A DNA stretch of 35,830 nt from Paracoccaceae bacterium. GTDB taxonomy: Bacteria > Pseudomonadota > Alphaproteobacteria > Rhodobacterales > Rhodobacteraceae. Below, piece by piece: positions 16,761 through 24,664 of this stretch (the stretch's first letter is position 1; every line of letters starts with the position of its first letter). The notes under the pieces are model-generated. The model ran no database searches. It had not been told where the DNA came from and saw nothing but the letters and a program-made list of their open reading frames with translations. The stretch spans positions 1 through 35,830 of the forward strand of contig CANNIA010000037.1 in the NCBI GenBank assembly GCA_947504705.1, read 5' to 3'. The position numbers and the translations under genes are program-made.

Positions 16761-17420
16761 ATGACGAAACTCGAACTAAAGCACGATCTGAGAGAAATTA
16801 CTGACGACCACCTGATCGAAGATTTGCGCCGTGTTGCAACGGCCTTTTCCGATTCAATTCTTCGGCAGAGAGCCTACAAAGAACATGGCAATTTCGGCGT
16901 AACAACAGTCATTCGCCGGTTCGGGTCATGGAACAGCGCGATCAGATTGGCCGGACTCGATGTTACCGTCGAGAGAAACATCGACGACACGGAGCTCATG
17001 GAGAACCTGCGTAGGGTATGGGAACTGATGGGGCACCAACCAAAATATGGGGAAATGTCGCCACCAGCCTCAAGATATAACATTTCCACCTACGAGAGAA
17101 GGTTTGGGTCTTGGCGCAAAGCGCTTGAGCAATTTGTTCAATACGCGGAGGATCAAAGCATCAATTTGGTGGAACGCTCGGCGACCCTAGAGCAGACGTC
17201 AACGCGAGGGTCACGGAAGGTCGATCTGGCGATGCGGTTCAAAGTTCTGAAACGTGACGGTTATCGATGTGTAGTATGCGGTGCATCTCCAGCAATTTCA
17301 CCCGGCGTGGAACTGCACGTTGATCACATCATCCCTTACTCTCGGGGCGGAGAGTCCAGTGTGACGAACCTACAAACACTAGGCTCCAACTGTAATCAGG
17401 GAAAGAGCAACCGAGACTGA
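16761..17420 (+). CDS. HNH endonuclease with homing-type repeats
   Basis: This 219-residue protein has two N-terminal HNH_repeat (homing-endonuclease-associated) modules, each ending in a FGSW signature (FGSWNSAIRLAGL, then FGSWRKALEQF), joined to a C-terminal HNH nuclease. Zinc-type CVVC is at 170-173, catalytic HVDH at 186-189 and the Asn in SVTNLQ. The usual second CxxC pair is reduced to a single Cys (GSNCNQGK), so the zinc knuckle is incomplete. The ATG at 16761 with AGGTGA upstream is preferred to GTG 16752. Composition is clearly less GC-rich than the neighbours. It lies 36 bp after ftsK, in the gap where lolA would be expected, and is followed by an extra ftsK tail, so a transferred homing-type gene is likely. 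Confidence 0.85.
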   Translation: MTKLELKHDLREITDDHLIEDLRRVATAFSDSILRQRAYKEHGNFGVTTVIRRFGSWNSAIRLAGLDVTVERNIDDTELMENLRRVWELMGHQPKYGEMSPPASRYNISTYERRFGSWRKALEQFVQYAEDQSINLVERSATLEQTSTRGSRKVDLAMRFKVLKRDGYRCVVCGASPAISPGVELHVDHIIPYSRGGESSVTNLQTLGSNCNQGKSNRD

Positions 17421-17492
17421 TAAGAACCACATTAGTTTGGGTGCCGAAGGCCAACCTCTACAAGGGCTCGTAGGCAAAGCATTCGAAGTTTA

Positions 17493-17555
17493 GGCGAACT
17501 TTCGTTCACCCGCGCCAAAAATATCGGCAATCGCGAGTTCCTGATCGAAGGCCGA
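17493..17555 (+). pseudogene. Degenerate second copy of the ftsK 3' end
   Basis: This stretch reads GELSFTRAKNIGNREFLIEG in frame, against [18 protein letters not shown] at the true FtsK C-terminus. By hand alignment 37 of 46 bases match between 16671-16716 and 17506-17551. There is no stop at the equivalent place and no upstream ftsK sequence. It is a fossil tail left when the HNH-bearing segment, carrying its own ftsK end, was inserted, or an old attachment-site duplication. Confidence 0.75.
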
Positions 17556-17647
17556 GAGTGTCACGCCCCCTCACACAGACGCACATCCTTGCGAAGGTAT
17601 GGAACCCCGGGGGTGCAACCGGCCCGGCGGCTTGCTATATCAGGGGC

Positions 17648-18247
17648 ATGAACAGACGTTTCGCCCTTCTGGCCCCGCTTGCCCTGCTGCTGCCCTTTCC
17701 GGCGGCGGCCGATATCATTCCACTGTCGGACCTGTCGGATTACCTGAACGGGCTGACCACGCTGGAAACCGACTTCACCCAGGTGAATGCGGACGGCTCC
17801 ATCTCGACCGGCAAGATCTTTATCCAGCGTCCGGGCCGGGTGCGGTTCGAATACGCTCCGCCCGATGCAAGTCTGGTCATCGCCGGGGCCGGGTCGGTCG
17901 GGATTTTCGACGCCAAGTCGAACCAGCCGCCAGAGCGTTACCCGCTGAAGAAGACGCCCTTGAACCTGATCCTGGCCGACGACATCAACCTTGGTCAGGC
18001 CGACATGGTGATCGGGCATATCGACGATGGCACCTCGACCCGGGTGCTGGCGCAGGACCCGGAATACCCCGAATATGGCACGATCGAACTGGTGTTCACC
18101 GCCGACCCTATCCAGCTTCGGCAATGGGTGATCACGGATGATCTTGGCACCCAGACCACGGTGATTCTGGGCGAGTTGACGGAGGGCGGAAAGCTTGACC
18201 CCTTCCTGTTCGACATCGCAGCCGAGACTGAAAAGCGGGCGAACTAG
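17648..18247 (+). CDS. lolA: Outer-membrane lipoprotein carrier protein LolA
   Basis: This 199-residue periplasmic chaperone carries lipoproteins from the LolCDE transporter to the outer membrane. A signal peptide (MNRRFALLAPLALLLPFPAA, cleavage before about Asp22) is followed by the LolA pattern: LTTLETDFTQVNADGSIS, GKIFIQRPGRVRFEY and later ADPIQLRQWVITD. The ATG at 17648 has aggggc directly upstream. It follows ftsK in the usual order for this group but is separated by the HNH insertion and ftsK fossil, so it may need its own promoter. It is followed at once by a long inverted repeat. Confidence 0.9.
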   Translation: MNRRFALLAPLALLLPFPAAADIIPLSDLSDYLNGLTTLETDFTQVNADGSISTGKIFIQRPGRVRFEYAPPDASLVIAGAGSVGIFDAKSNQPPERYPLKKTPLNLILADDINLGQADMVIGHIDDGTSTRVLAQDPEYPEYGTIELVFTADPIQLRQWVITDDLGTQTTVILGELTEGGKLDPFLFDIAAETEKRAN

Positions 18248-18334
18248 AGCGGTTCAAGTTCTCGTTGAAACACCAAGCATAAGAATTCAAACACTCTTGG
18301 TTTGAATTCTGATTCAACATGAACTTGAACCGCT
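18248..18334. repeat. 87-bp nested inverted repeat between lolA and transglycosylase
   Basis: Three successive arm blocks mirror each other: agcggttcaagttc / gaacttgaaccgct at the ends, gttgaa / ttcaac inside, and agaattcaaac / gtttgaattct at the core, with a seven-base loop. The left arm has an extra about 11 bases. It begins right after the lolA stop and ends before the converging gene's stop, so it can act as a two-way terminator. The structure also suits a small non-autonomous palindromic repeat (MITE/REP-like). Confidence 0.75.
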
Positions 18335-18342
18335 TTAACGCC

Positions 18343-18924
18343 TTACCGGCAATAGGCCAGCTGCTGGCCGTACATCTCGGACCGCGCACCAACCTTGGTG
18401 GCAACTTCGACCAGCCAGGGCTTGTCGAGGTAGCTGCCGTCGGCATAACCCGAGCGCCCCTCGTGATAAGCCAGATACTGCGCTTCGGCGTCGGTTTTCG
18501 AGATTCCAAGCTTGGTGCTGGATTCGTCCATGTACCAGCCCATGAAATCGGTCGCGTCGCCAATGTCGTCACGCTTGGCGCGCCGCCCGCCTGCCGTCGC
18601 CTGATACTCCTCCCATGTGGCATTCAGTGCCTGGCTATAGCCATAGGCCGTGCTTTGCCGCCCCATCGGGATCACGCCCAGCACAAAGGAATAAGGCGTG
18701 CGCGCGTTGCCGATGAATTTCGATTCCTGATAGATCACCGCCATCTGCACGCTGACGGGAATGCCCCAGCGCCGCTCGGTCGCGGCCATCGCCCGCATGT
18801 ACTGCGGACGTTCGCGGATGATCGCACAGGCGTCATCCATGTTACGGGGCGCCGCAAAATCGCCTCGCCCCCCGCAGGAGGCCAGAAACACCAACATCAG
18901 CGACGCACGGAGAAACCTGCTCAT
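18343..18924 (-). CDS. Lipoprotein with lytic transglycosylase (SLT-like) domain
   Basis: This 193-residue exported lipoprotein has a signal ending in the lipobox LVFLASCGG (Cys17 lipidated). The mature part contains AVIYQESKF, with the Glu placed like the catalytic Glu of SLT transglycosylases, and YGYSQALNATWEEYQ, matching the family's Gly-Tyr-(S/G)-Q-x...W block. It probably trims peptidoglycan from the outer-membrane side. RRAKRDDIGDATDFMGWY and YLAYHEGRSGY complete the conserved core. It converges on lolA across the nested inverted repeat; a 201-bp divergent region separates it from hspQ. Confidence 0.8.
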   Translation of the reverse strand: MSRFLRASLMLVFLASCGGRGDFAAPRNMDDACAIIRERPQYMRAMAATERRWGIPVSVQMAVIYQESKFIGNARTPYSFVLGVIPMGRQSTAYGYSQALNATWEEYQATAGGRRAKRDDIGDATDFMGWYMDESSTKLGISKTDAEAQYLAYHEGRSGYADGSYLDKPWLVEVATKVGARSEMYGQQLAYCR

Positions 18925-19125
18925 TTGCCCCTCGTGCCTTTTTTCATTTTCCAGGAAGCTACCGCATTCCGACGCCGCTGGGAATGGGGAAGTCCTTACC
19001 TTTGATCAGAAATCCGCGATGGCTGGACTGTCCAGATCGGAACACAAGACTGTTTCTTGTTCTGCCCGCCAGAATAATGGACAATATTTCCTGCCGCGCG
19101 TAATTGGAATCATGGAAACCGCCGC

Positions 19126-19452
19126 ATGCTGACATCCCGCGCCAAATATCACCTGGGTCAGGTGCTTCGTCACAAGAAGCATCCGTTCCGTGGCGTGGTT
19201 TTCGATGTCGATGCCATGTTCTCGAACACCGACGAATGGTACGAGAACATCCCCGAGGACAGCCGTCCCCGCAAGGATCAGCCGTTCTACCACCTTCTGG
19301 CCGAGAATGACCAAAGCTACTATGTGGCCTATGTCTCGGAACAGAACCTCGTGCCCGATGAAACCGGTGAGCCGGTCGATCACCCCGACCTTGGCGATCT
19401 TTTCGGTGATTTCGAGGATGGCTTCTATCCGGTGACCTTCCAGCTGAATTGA
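19126..19452 (+). CDS. hspQ: Heat shock protein HspQ
   Basis: This 108-residue HspQ (YccV) family protein is known as a hemimethylated-oriC binding factor and Lon specificity enhancer. The family signature RAKYHLGQVLRHKKHPFRGV, then VFDVDAMF, and YYVAYVSEQNL are all present, and length matches the family. The ATG at 19126 lacks a strong Shine-Dalgarno (tggaaac only). It is preceded by a 200-bp intergenic region shared with the divergent lipoprotein gene. A heat-shock sigma promoter is expected, but no confident match was found. Confidence 0.93.
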   Translation: MLTSRAKYHLGQVLRHKKHPFRGVVFDVDAMFSNTDEWYENIPEDSRPRKDQPFYHLLAENDQSYYVAYVSEQNLVPDETGEPVDHPDLGDLFGDFEDGFYPVTFQLN

Positions 19453-19512
19453 CGGTTACGGGTTGCTAACGCTTTGGCCTTAGCCTTCAGGCAAATCGCC
19501 AAGGAGGCCTCC

Positions 19513-19854
19513 ATGCAATTGCAAACCCAGACCCGGCCAAAGCTGCTTTCGGTGCTGGTCATGAATGACCGGATTGATGCTGCCAGCGCCATTCAGTTCA
19601 AGGAACAGATGCGCGATCTGACCCAGAACGCCGAAAGCCGCGTCGTGCTGGATCTTGCCCGCGTCATGTTTCTGGATTCCAGCGGGCTTGGGGCCATCGT
19701 TGCGGTGAAAAAGCTTCTCGCCCCCGACCGGGTGCTGGAGCTTTCCGGCCTGACGCCGACCGTCGAAAAGGTGTTTCGCCTGACACGAATGGATTCGATC
19801 TTCACCATCCATCCGTCGCATGAAAAGGCGCTCGCCCATGGCACCGGTGGCTGA
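19513..19854 (+). CDS. STAS-domain anti-sigma factor antagonist
   Basis: This 113-residue STAS protein of the RsbV/SpoIIAA type has the phosphorylatable Ser in FLDSSGLGAIVAVKK and VVLDLARV before it. In partner-switching systems the unphosphorylated form binds the kinase and frees a sigma factor or other output. An ideal Shine-Dalgarno aaggagg sits six bases before ATG 19513, so expression is probably strong. The next gene is its likely kinase partner, overlapping by 17 bp. No sigma factor, PP2C phosphatase or receiver domain is visible nearby. Confidence 0.88.
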   Translation: MQLQTQTRPKLLSVLVMNDRIDAASAIQFKEQMRDLTQNAESRVVLDLARVMFLDSSGLGAIVAVKKLLAPDRVLELSGLTPTVEKVFRLTRMDSIFTIHPSHEKALAHGTGG

Positions 19855-20266
19855 TCTGGTGCGGGATCTGGCATTCAGCCTGACCCTTGCCGCGGATACT
19901 GTCGCGGTGCGCGAAGGTCTGGCCCGGATCGCGGCAAGCGCGCCCTTGGCGGCGCTGTCTGCAGTCCATCGCGCGACAGCCGAAATTGTCTTGGCCGAGG
20001 TTTTGAACAATGTCGCCGAACATGCCTATTTCGGCTTGCCCGGTGACATTTCGATCAACCTTATGGCCACAGCGGTTGGGCTTGAGTGCCGGATTGCCGA
20101 CCATGGCCGCGAAATGCCGGGCGGCAGCCCCCCGGCCGGAACCTTGCCGCAGGAAGACTTCCCCGAAGGCGGCTTTGGCTGGCATCTGATCCGTTCGCTG
20201 ACCCACGGCCTCGACTACCAGCGGAAGAACGGGCGAAACCTTTTGCGCTTTGTGATTCCGGCCTGA
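19838..20266 (+). CDS. Anti-sigma factor serine kinase-like ATPase (HATPase_c_2)
   Basis: This 142-residue GHKL ATPase of the RsbW/SpoIIAB type has the N box EVLNNVAEHAYF, G1 box IADHGREMP and G2 box GGFGWHLIRSL. It should phosphorylate the Ser of the preceding antagonist and sequester an unidentified target. The ATG at 19838 is chosen (aaagg upstream). ATG 19820 is in frame but has no ribosome binding site. Both choices overlap the antagonist gene, indicating coupling. The output partner must be encoded elsewhere. Confidence 0.87.
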   Translation: MAPVADLVRDLAFSLTLAADTVAVREGLARIAASAPLAALSAVHRATAEIVLAEVLNNVAEHAYFGLPGDISINLMATAVGLECRIADHGREMPGGSPPAGTLPQEDFPEGGFGWHLIRSLTHGLDYQRKNGRNLLRFVIPA

Positions 20267-20433
20267 CCTCTTGCCTCGAACCCCCATTCCGCCGGGCAAT
20301 CCCGCCTACGCCTGCATCGTCAGTCCTCGAATGTCCGTCTGACCGGGTCACCTTCCCCTTGGCATTTCCCCGACCCCCATCATAGGGTTGCAGGATCGCC
20401 GCGACCCAGCGGCCCAGCCTGCAAGGACCTGCG

Positions 20434-22002
20434 ATGCGCGACTTTCACCTGCCCGGACGTTCGGCCACCTATGCCCAGAACGGCATCTGCGCGACCTCGC
20501 ATCCCCTTGGGGCGCAGGTGGCCATCGAGGTGCTGAAGGCTGGCGGCAATGCCGCCGATGCCGCTATCGCCGGTGCCTTGGTCCTGGGGATCGCCGAGCC
20601 GCAGATGACCGGGATCGGTGGCGATTGCTTTGTCCTTCTGAAACCCGCCGGGTCCGACGACATTCTTGCCATCAACGGCTCTGGCCGCTCACCCAAGGGT
20701 CTGGATGCCGCCGCCCTGCGCGCCCGTGGCCTGACCGAAATCCCGATCCAAGGGATCGACGCCGTCACCCTGCCCGGAGCAATCGACGCCTTCTGCCGCC
20801 TGAACGCCGACCACGGCCGCCTTCCGCTGGCCGATATCCTCGCCCCCGCGATCCACTATGCGACGGAGGGCGTCCCCGTCGCCCCCCGCGTCGCCTTCGA
20901 CTGGGTCGATGACATCCCCGCCCTGCAAGGTGCCGCCCGCGATTTCTACACCTTCGGTGGCAAGGCCCCCAAACCCGGCCAGGTCTTCCGCGCCCCCGGT
21001 CAGGCCGAGGTCTTCCGCCGCATCGCCCGCGAAGGTCGCGACGGCTTCTACCAGGGCGAGGTGGCCGAGGACATGATCACCTCGCTGCGCGCCCTTGGCG
21101 GCACCCACACACTCGACGATCTGGCCGCCACTGCCTGCAATTACACGACCCCCGTCTCCGGCCCGTACCACGGCATCGAACTGGTCGAACATCCGCCAAA
21201 CGGCCAGGGCGCAACCGCGATCCTGATGCTGAACATCCTGTCCCATTTCGACCTTGCGGCGATGGACCCGTTCGGAACCCAACGCGCCCATATCGAGGCT
21301 GAAGCCACAAAGCTCGCCTATGACGCCAGAAACCGCTTCATCGCCGACCCGACCATCAGACTTGACCATATGCTCAGCGCGGACACCGCGGCGAAACTCG
21401 CCAGCCTGATCGACCCCAAACGTGCGATGCCTGCCGCAAAACCCCTGACCGAAGTGATCCACAAGGACACGATCTACATCACCGTCGTCGACCGCGACCG
21501 GATGGCCGTGTCGCTGATCTATTCGGTCTTCTGGGGCTTTGGCGCTGGCCTCGCCTCATCGAAATTCGGCATCAACTTCCAGAACCGGGGGGCAGGCTTC
21601 ACGCTGGAAGCAGGCCACCCGAACGAGGCAGGCCCCGCCAAACGCCCGATGCACACCATCATCCCCGGCATGCTGCGCAAGGACGGCAAAGTCATGATGC
21701 CCTTCGGCGTAATGGGCGGCGGCTATCAACCCTGCGGCCATGTGCGCCTTGTCACCAACCTCACCGACTACGGCATGGACCTGCAACAGGCCATCGACGC
21801 CCCGCGCAGCTTCTCCAGCCCAGAAGGGATGGAGGTTGAACGCGGCTATACTGACCAGACCCGCGCCGAACTGGCCGCACTGGGCCACAAGGTCACCATC
21901 CCCCACACCCCCCTTGGCGGCGCGCAGGCGATCATTCTGGACGGCGACGTCCTGATCGGCGGCTCTGACCCCAGAAAAGACGGTTGCGCCCTTGGCTACT
22001 GA
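20434..22002 (+). CDS. Gamma-glutamyltransferase family protein
   Basis: This 522-residue Ntn-hydrolase of the gamma-glutamyltransferase/glutathione hydrolase family includes the N-terminal GNAADAAIAGALVLG...MTGIGGDCF, and the self-cleavage Thr at about 346 in KDTIYITVVD (position of the TTHYSVVD Thr in E. coli GGT), then FGAGLASSKFGINFQNRG and GVMGGGYQPCGHVRL. No signal peptide is seen, so unlike classical periplasmic GGT it appears cytoplasmic. The substrate could be glutathione or another gamma-glutamyl or acyl compound. It overlaps the next gene (free-Met sulfoxide reductase) by 11 bp, suggesting a joint redox/thiol role. Confidence 0.88.
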   Translation: MRDFHLPGRSATYAQNGICATSHPLGAQVAIEVLKAGGNAADAAIAGALVLGIAEPQMTGIGGDCFVLLKPAGSDDILAINGSGRSPKGLDAAALRARGLTEIPIQGIDAVTLPGAIDAFCRLNADHGRLPLADILAPAIHYATEGVPVAPRVAFDWVDDIPALQGAARDFYTFGGKAPKPGQVFRAPGQAEVFRRIAREGRDGFYQGEVAEDMITSLRALGGTHTLDDLAATACNYTTPVSGPYHGIELVEHPPNGQGATAILMLNILSHFDLAAMDPFGTQRAHIEAEATKLAYDARNRFIADPTIRLDHMLSADTAAKLASLIDPKRAMPAAKPLTEVIHKDTIYITVVDRDRMAVSLIYSVFWGFGAGLASSKFGINFQNRGAGFTLEAGHPNEAGPAKRPMHTIIPGMLRKDGKVMMPFGVMGGGYQPCGHVRLVTNLTDYGMDLQQAIDAPRSFSSPEGMEVERGYTDQTRAELAALGHKVTIPHTPLGGAQAIILDGDVLIGGSDPRKDGCALGY

Positions 22003-22468
22003 CCCCGCACCAGAACTGGACCGCTCCGCGATCACCGCCGCAATCCGCGCCCTGACACATGGAGAGACGGACACCGTCTCCCTCATGGCTACGGTGGTCT
22101 GCGAAATCCACCACGCTCACCCGCTGTCAGACTGGACCGGCTTTTACCGCGTCACCGGACCTCAGGTGCTCAAGATCGGCCCCTATCAGGGCGGCCACGG
22201 CTGCCTGGTGATCCCGTTCACCCGGGGAGTCTGCGGCGCCTGCGCCCGCACCGGCCAGATCCAGAACGTCCCCGACGTCGACGCCTTCCCCGACCACATC
22301 GCCTGCGCCTCCTCCACCCGCTCCGAACTCGTCCTCCCGGTCCGCAACGGCAACGGAGACCTCTTAGGCGTCCTCGACCTCGACAGCGACACCCCTGCCG
22401 CCTTCACCAAGGAGGATGAAGTCTGGCTCACCCCCCTCCTCGCAGAAGTCTTCCAGAAAGCGATCTGA
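21992..22468 (+). CDS. msrC: Free methionine-(R)-sulfoxide reductase (GAF domain)
   Basis: This 158-residue GAF-fold fRMsr reduces free methionine-R-sulfoxide. The family pattern is DWTGFYRV, KIGPYQGGHGCLVIPF, GVCGACART, then DAFPDHIACASSTRSELVLPV. The three conserved Cys in GCLVIP, GVCG and HIAC are present (catalytic and resolving). The only start available is TTG 21992, overlapping the GGT-family stop by 11 bp with only a poor ribosome binding site, so coupling to upstream translation is likely. Length matches the E. coli enzyme. Confidence 0.9.
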   Translation: MATDPAPELDRSAITAAIRALTHGETDTVSLMATVVCEIHHAHPLSDWTGFYRVTGPQVLKIGPYQGGHGCLVIPFTRGVCGACARTGQIQNVPDVDAFPDHIACASSTRSELVLPVRNGNGDLLGVLDLDSDTPAAFTKEDEVWLTPLLAEVFQKAI

Positions 22469-22569
22469 GCAACTTTACTCAAATTGCGCTTTCTCTTCCC
22501 CAAATATCCCGGGCGGTTCGGGAGGCTGGCCCCCCGTCCGCAGCCAGCGTCAAGCGCAACGCCCGGGCC

Positions 22570-22992
22570 TCAGATCCTTCGGCTCGGCACGAAGGCATAG
22601 CCCGAAGGCGACAAGATCACCGCCTCGCGCAATGAGTGGCCCTTCTTGTCGGTCGGGACCTGCAAGACCACACCCCCGGCGGCCTCCGCCCGCTCCGCCG
22701 CCTGATCAGGGTCCGCCTCATGCAGCCGGATCTCCAACCCAGCTCCCCGCGCGCCCGCTTCGGGCAGCAGGCTGATCAGCGGATGCCCGGTAAACGCCCC
22801 ATCCGAATGCAGCTGCAAGGGTTGCCCCGCGTGCAAGAGAATAGCGAAATCCCGCCCCGCCTGATGCGCGGTCATCCCGAAGACCTTGGTCAGGAACGCC
22901 ACCTCGGCCATCACGTCCCGGCACAGAAGGTTGACTGAAATCGCCCGCAAGGCATGGCCAAGTTCCGGCCCCGAGACTTTGTCGTAGTCCAT
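22570..22992 (-). CDS. VOC-superfamily (glyoxalase/dioxygenase fold) protein
   Basis: This 140-residue single-chain VOC protein has two beta-alpha-beta-beta-beta halves, first ISVNLLCRDVMAEVAFLTKV, FGM and FAILLHAG, second GLEIRLHEADPDQAAERAEAAGG and AVILSPSGYAFVPS. A role in binding or transforming a small molecule is inferred; metal ligands are not obvious enough to name a reaction. The ATG at 22992 (MDYDKVSG) has ggagg seven bases upstream and is preferred over the longer in-frame start. It converges on msrC and diverges from the homocysteine methyltransferase with a 112-bp gap. Confidence 0.75.
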   Translation of the reverse strand: MDYDKVSGPELGHALRAISVNLLCRDVMAEVAFLTKVFGMTAHQAGRDFAILLHAGQPLQLHSDGAFTGHPLISLLPEAGARGAGLEIRLHEADPDQAAERAEAAGGVVLQVPTDKKGHSLREAVILSPSGYAFVPSRRI

Positions 22993-23104
22993 CCTGCACC
23001 TCCATCCCCACCAGACTGCCTCCCGACACCGCAAAGGTCAAACGACCTCTCTTGATCTTCTGCATCACCCATTGGAATGTCGCCCCCGGAAACAGGAGAA
23101 CGAA

Positions 23105-23998
23105 ATGGCGGACATCACCCTTCTTGACGGCGGCATGGGCCAGGAACTGGTCGCGCGTTCCGGCGACGAACCAACGCCGCTTTGGGCCACAAGGGTGATG
23201 CTTGACCACCCCGGCCTCGTCCGCGACATCCATGCCGATTACTTCGCCGCCGGGGCGACCATCGCCACCACCAACACCTATGCCATCCACCACGACCGGC
23301 TGAACCGCGTTGGCTTGGACAACATGTTCCATGCCCTGCACCTGCGCGCCCTGGCCGAGGCGCATGAAGCCGCCGCCGCCCATCCTGGCACCCACATCGC
23401 CGGTTCACTTGGCCCGCTGAACGCCAGCTACCGCCCCGATCTGACCGAACCGGTGGCCGAGGCCGCCCCCAAATTCGCCGAGATCGCCCGGATCCTTGGG
23501 GCCCATGTCGACATGATCCTGATCGAAACCTCCGCCTCGATCGAGGCCTCGGAAGGTGCCGTCATCGGCGCTCAGGCAGCAGGCAAACCGGTCTGGCTCT
23601 CGGTCTCGGTCGATGACCACGACGGCACCAAACTGCGGTCGGGCGAACCTGTGGCCGACCTCGCCCGCCTTTTGAAACACCCCATCGCCGCCGTCCTGGC
23701 CAACTGCTCGGTCCCCGAGGCGATGGAGGCCGCTCTGGCCTCCCTCAAGACCCTTGGGCTACCCTTCGGAGCCTATGCCAACGGCTTCACCCATATCTCG
23801 GGCAACTTCCTGAAGGACGCGCCCACGGTCAAGGAACTGACCCATCGCCACGACCTGACACCCGAGAAGTACGCTGATTTCGCAATGGCTTGGGTCGGGA
23901 TGGGTGCCACCATCGTCGGCGGCTGCTGCGAGGTTGGCCCTGCCCATATCCGCCACCTCAAGGACCGGCTGATCGCCGCAGGCCACAGGATTGTCTAG
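23105..23998 (+). CDS. Homocysteine S-methyltransferase family protein
   Basis: This 297-residue cobalamin-independent homocysteine S-methyltransferase (MmuM/BHMT-like TIM barrel) makes methionine using S-methylmethionine, SAM or betaine as donor. Zinc ligands are visible as the Cys in VLANCSVPEA and the Cys pair in VGGCCEVGP; the N-terminal LLDGGMGQEL is the family start. The donor cannot be deduced. The ATG at 23105 with aggaga upstream is well placed. The following pseudouridine synthase start overlaps by 8 bp. A function in methionine regeneration would fit the nearby free-Met sulfoxide reductase. Confidence 0.88.
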   Translation: MADITLLDGGMGQELVARSGDEPTPLWATRVMLDHPGLVRDIHADYFAAGATIATTNTYAIHHDRLNRVGLDNMFHALHLRALAEAHEAAAAHPGTHIAGSLGPLNASYRPDLTEPVAEAAPKFAEIARILGAHVDMILIETSASIEASEGAVIGAQAAGKPVWLSVSVDDHDGTKLRSGEPVADLARLLKHPIAAVLANCSVPEAMEAALASLKTLGLPFGAYANGFTHISGNFLKDAPTVKELTHRHDLTPEKYADFAMAWVGMGATIVGGCCEVGPAHIRHLKDRLIAAGHRIV

Positions 23999-24659
23999 CC
24001 CCTCTCTAATCCCGGATTTCGACTATTTCCCGCCAGATACGCCCCTGCAATTCCTGCATGAGGATGCGCAGATCCTTGTCCTCGACAAACCCGCCGGGTT
24101 GCTGACCGTGCCGGGCAAACTCGCCAACCGCGAGGATTGCCTGATCACCCGGTTGCAAGCCGCCCGCTGGGACGCGCTGACCGTGCACCGGCTGGATTGC
24201 GACACCAGCGGAGTGATCATCTTCGCCCGCACCAAACAGGCGCAGGGCCATCTGGGGCAGGAATTCGAACTGCGCCGGGCGCAGAAGACCTATGTCGCCC
24301 GCGTCCATGGCCGGATCGACGGCGACAGCGGCCATATCGACCTGTCCGTCGGCAGCGACTGGGACTATCGCCCGCGCCAGAAGGTCGACCTCGAAAAGGG
24401 CCGCCCTGCGCAAACCGACTGGCAGGTAATCGACCGGACCGACACCGAAACCCGCGTCCGCCTGACCCCGCATACGGGGCGCAGTCACCAACTGCGCGTC
24501 CACATGCTGGCACTGGGTCACCCGATCATCGGCGACCAGATCTATGCGCCCGAGACTTCCCGCGACTACCCCCGCCTGATGCTGCATGCCGAAACCCTGT
24601 CGTTGCACCACCCGGCAACCAAGGACCGGGTCACCTTCGCCGCGCCCGCCCCTTTCTGA
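23991..24659 (+). CDS. RluA-family RNA pseudouridine synthase
   Basis: This 222-residue RluA-type enzyme isomerises uridine in rRNA or tRNA. The catalytic Asp lies in VHRLDCDTSGVIIFAR; ILVLDKPAGLLTVPGK precedes it and RSHQLRVHMLALGHPI (motif III) follows. Length is like E. coli RluA (219), with no S4 domain, so RluA is the closest class, but the site modified is unknown. The only upstream start is TTG 23991, overlapping the methyltransferase stop; with no separate ribosome binding site, coupled translation is likely. Confidence 0.88.
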   Translation: MSSPSLIPDFDYFPPDTPLQFLHEDAQILVLDKPAGLLTVPGKLANREDCLITRLQAARWDALTVHRLDCDTSGVIIFARTKQAQGHLGQEFELRRAQKTYVARVHGRIDGDSGHIDLSVGSDWDYRPRQKVDLEKGRPAQTDWQVIDRTDTETRVRLTPHTGRSHQLRVHMLALGHPIIGDQIYAPETSRDYPRLMLHAETLSLHHPATKDRVTFAAPAPF

Positions 24660-24664
24660 AATCC

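Noticed and set aside
19050-19090. Heat-shock sigma-32-type promoter before hspQ
   Set aside because: A CTTG and an AT-rich -10-like stretch exist, but the spacing (about 22 bases) is too long to accept.
19072-19095. Possible third copy of the dispersed palindrome (ggacaatattt)
   Set aside because: Only seven to nine core bases agree and the right arm does not pair.
22480-22569. Intergenic string (ccccaaatatcccggg and a GC hairpin) resembling recurring Rhodobacteraceae intergenic sequence
   Set aside because: Only one copy in the window, so repetition cannot be shown here.
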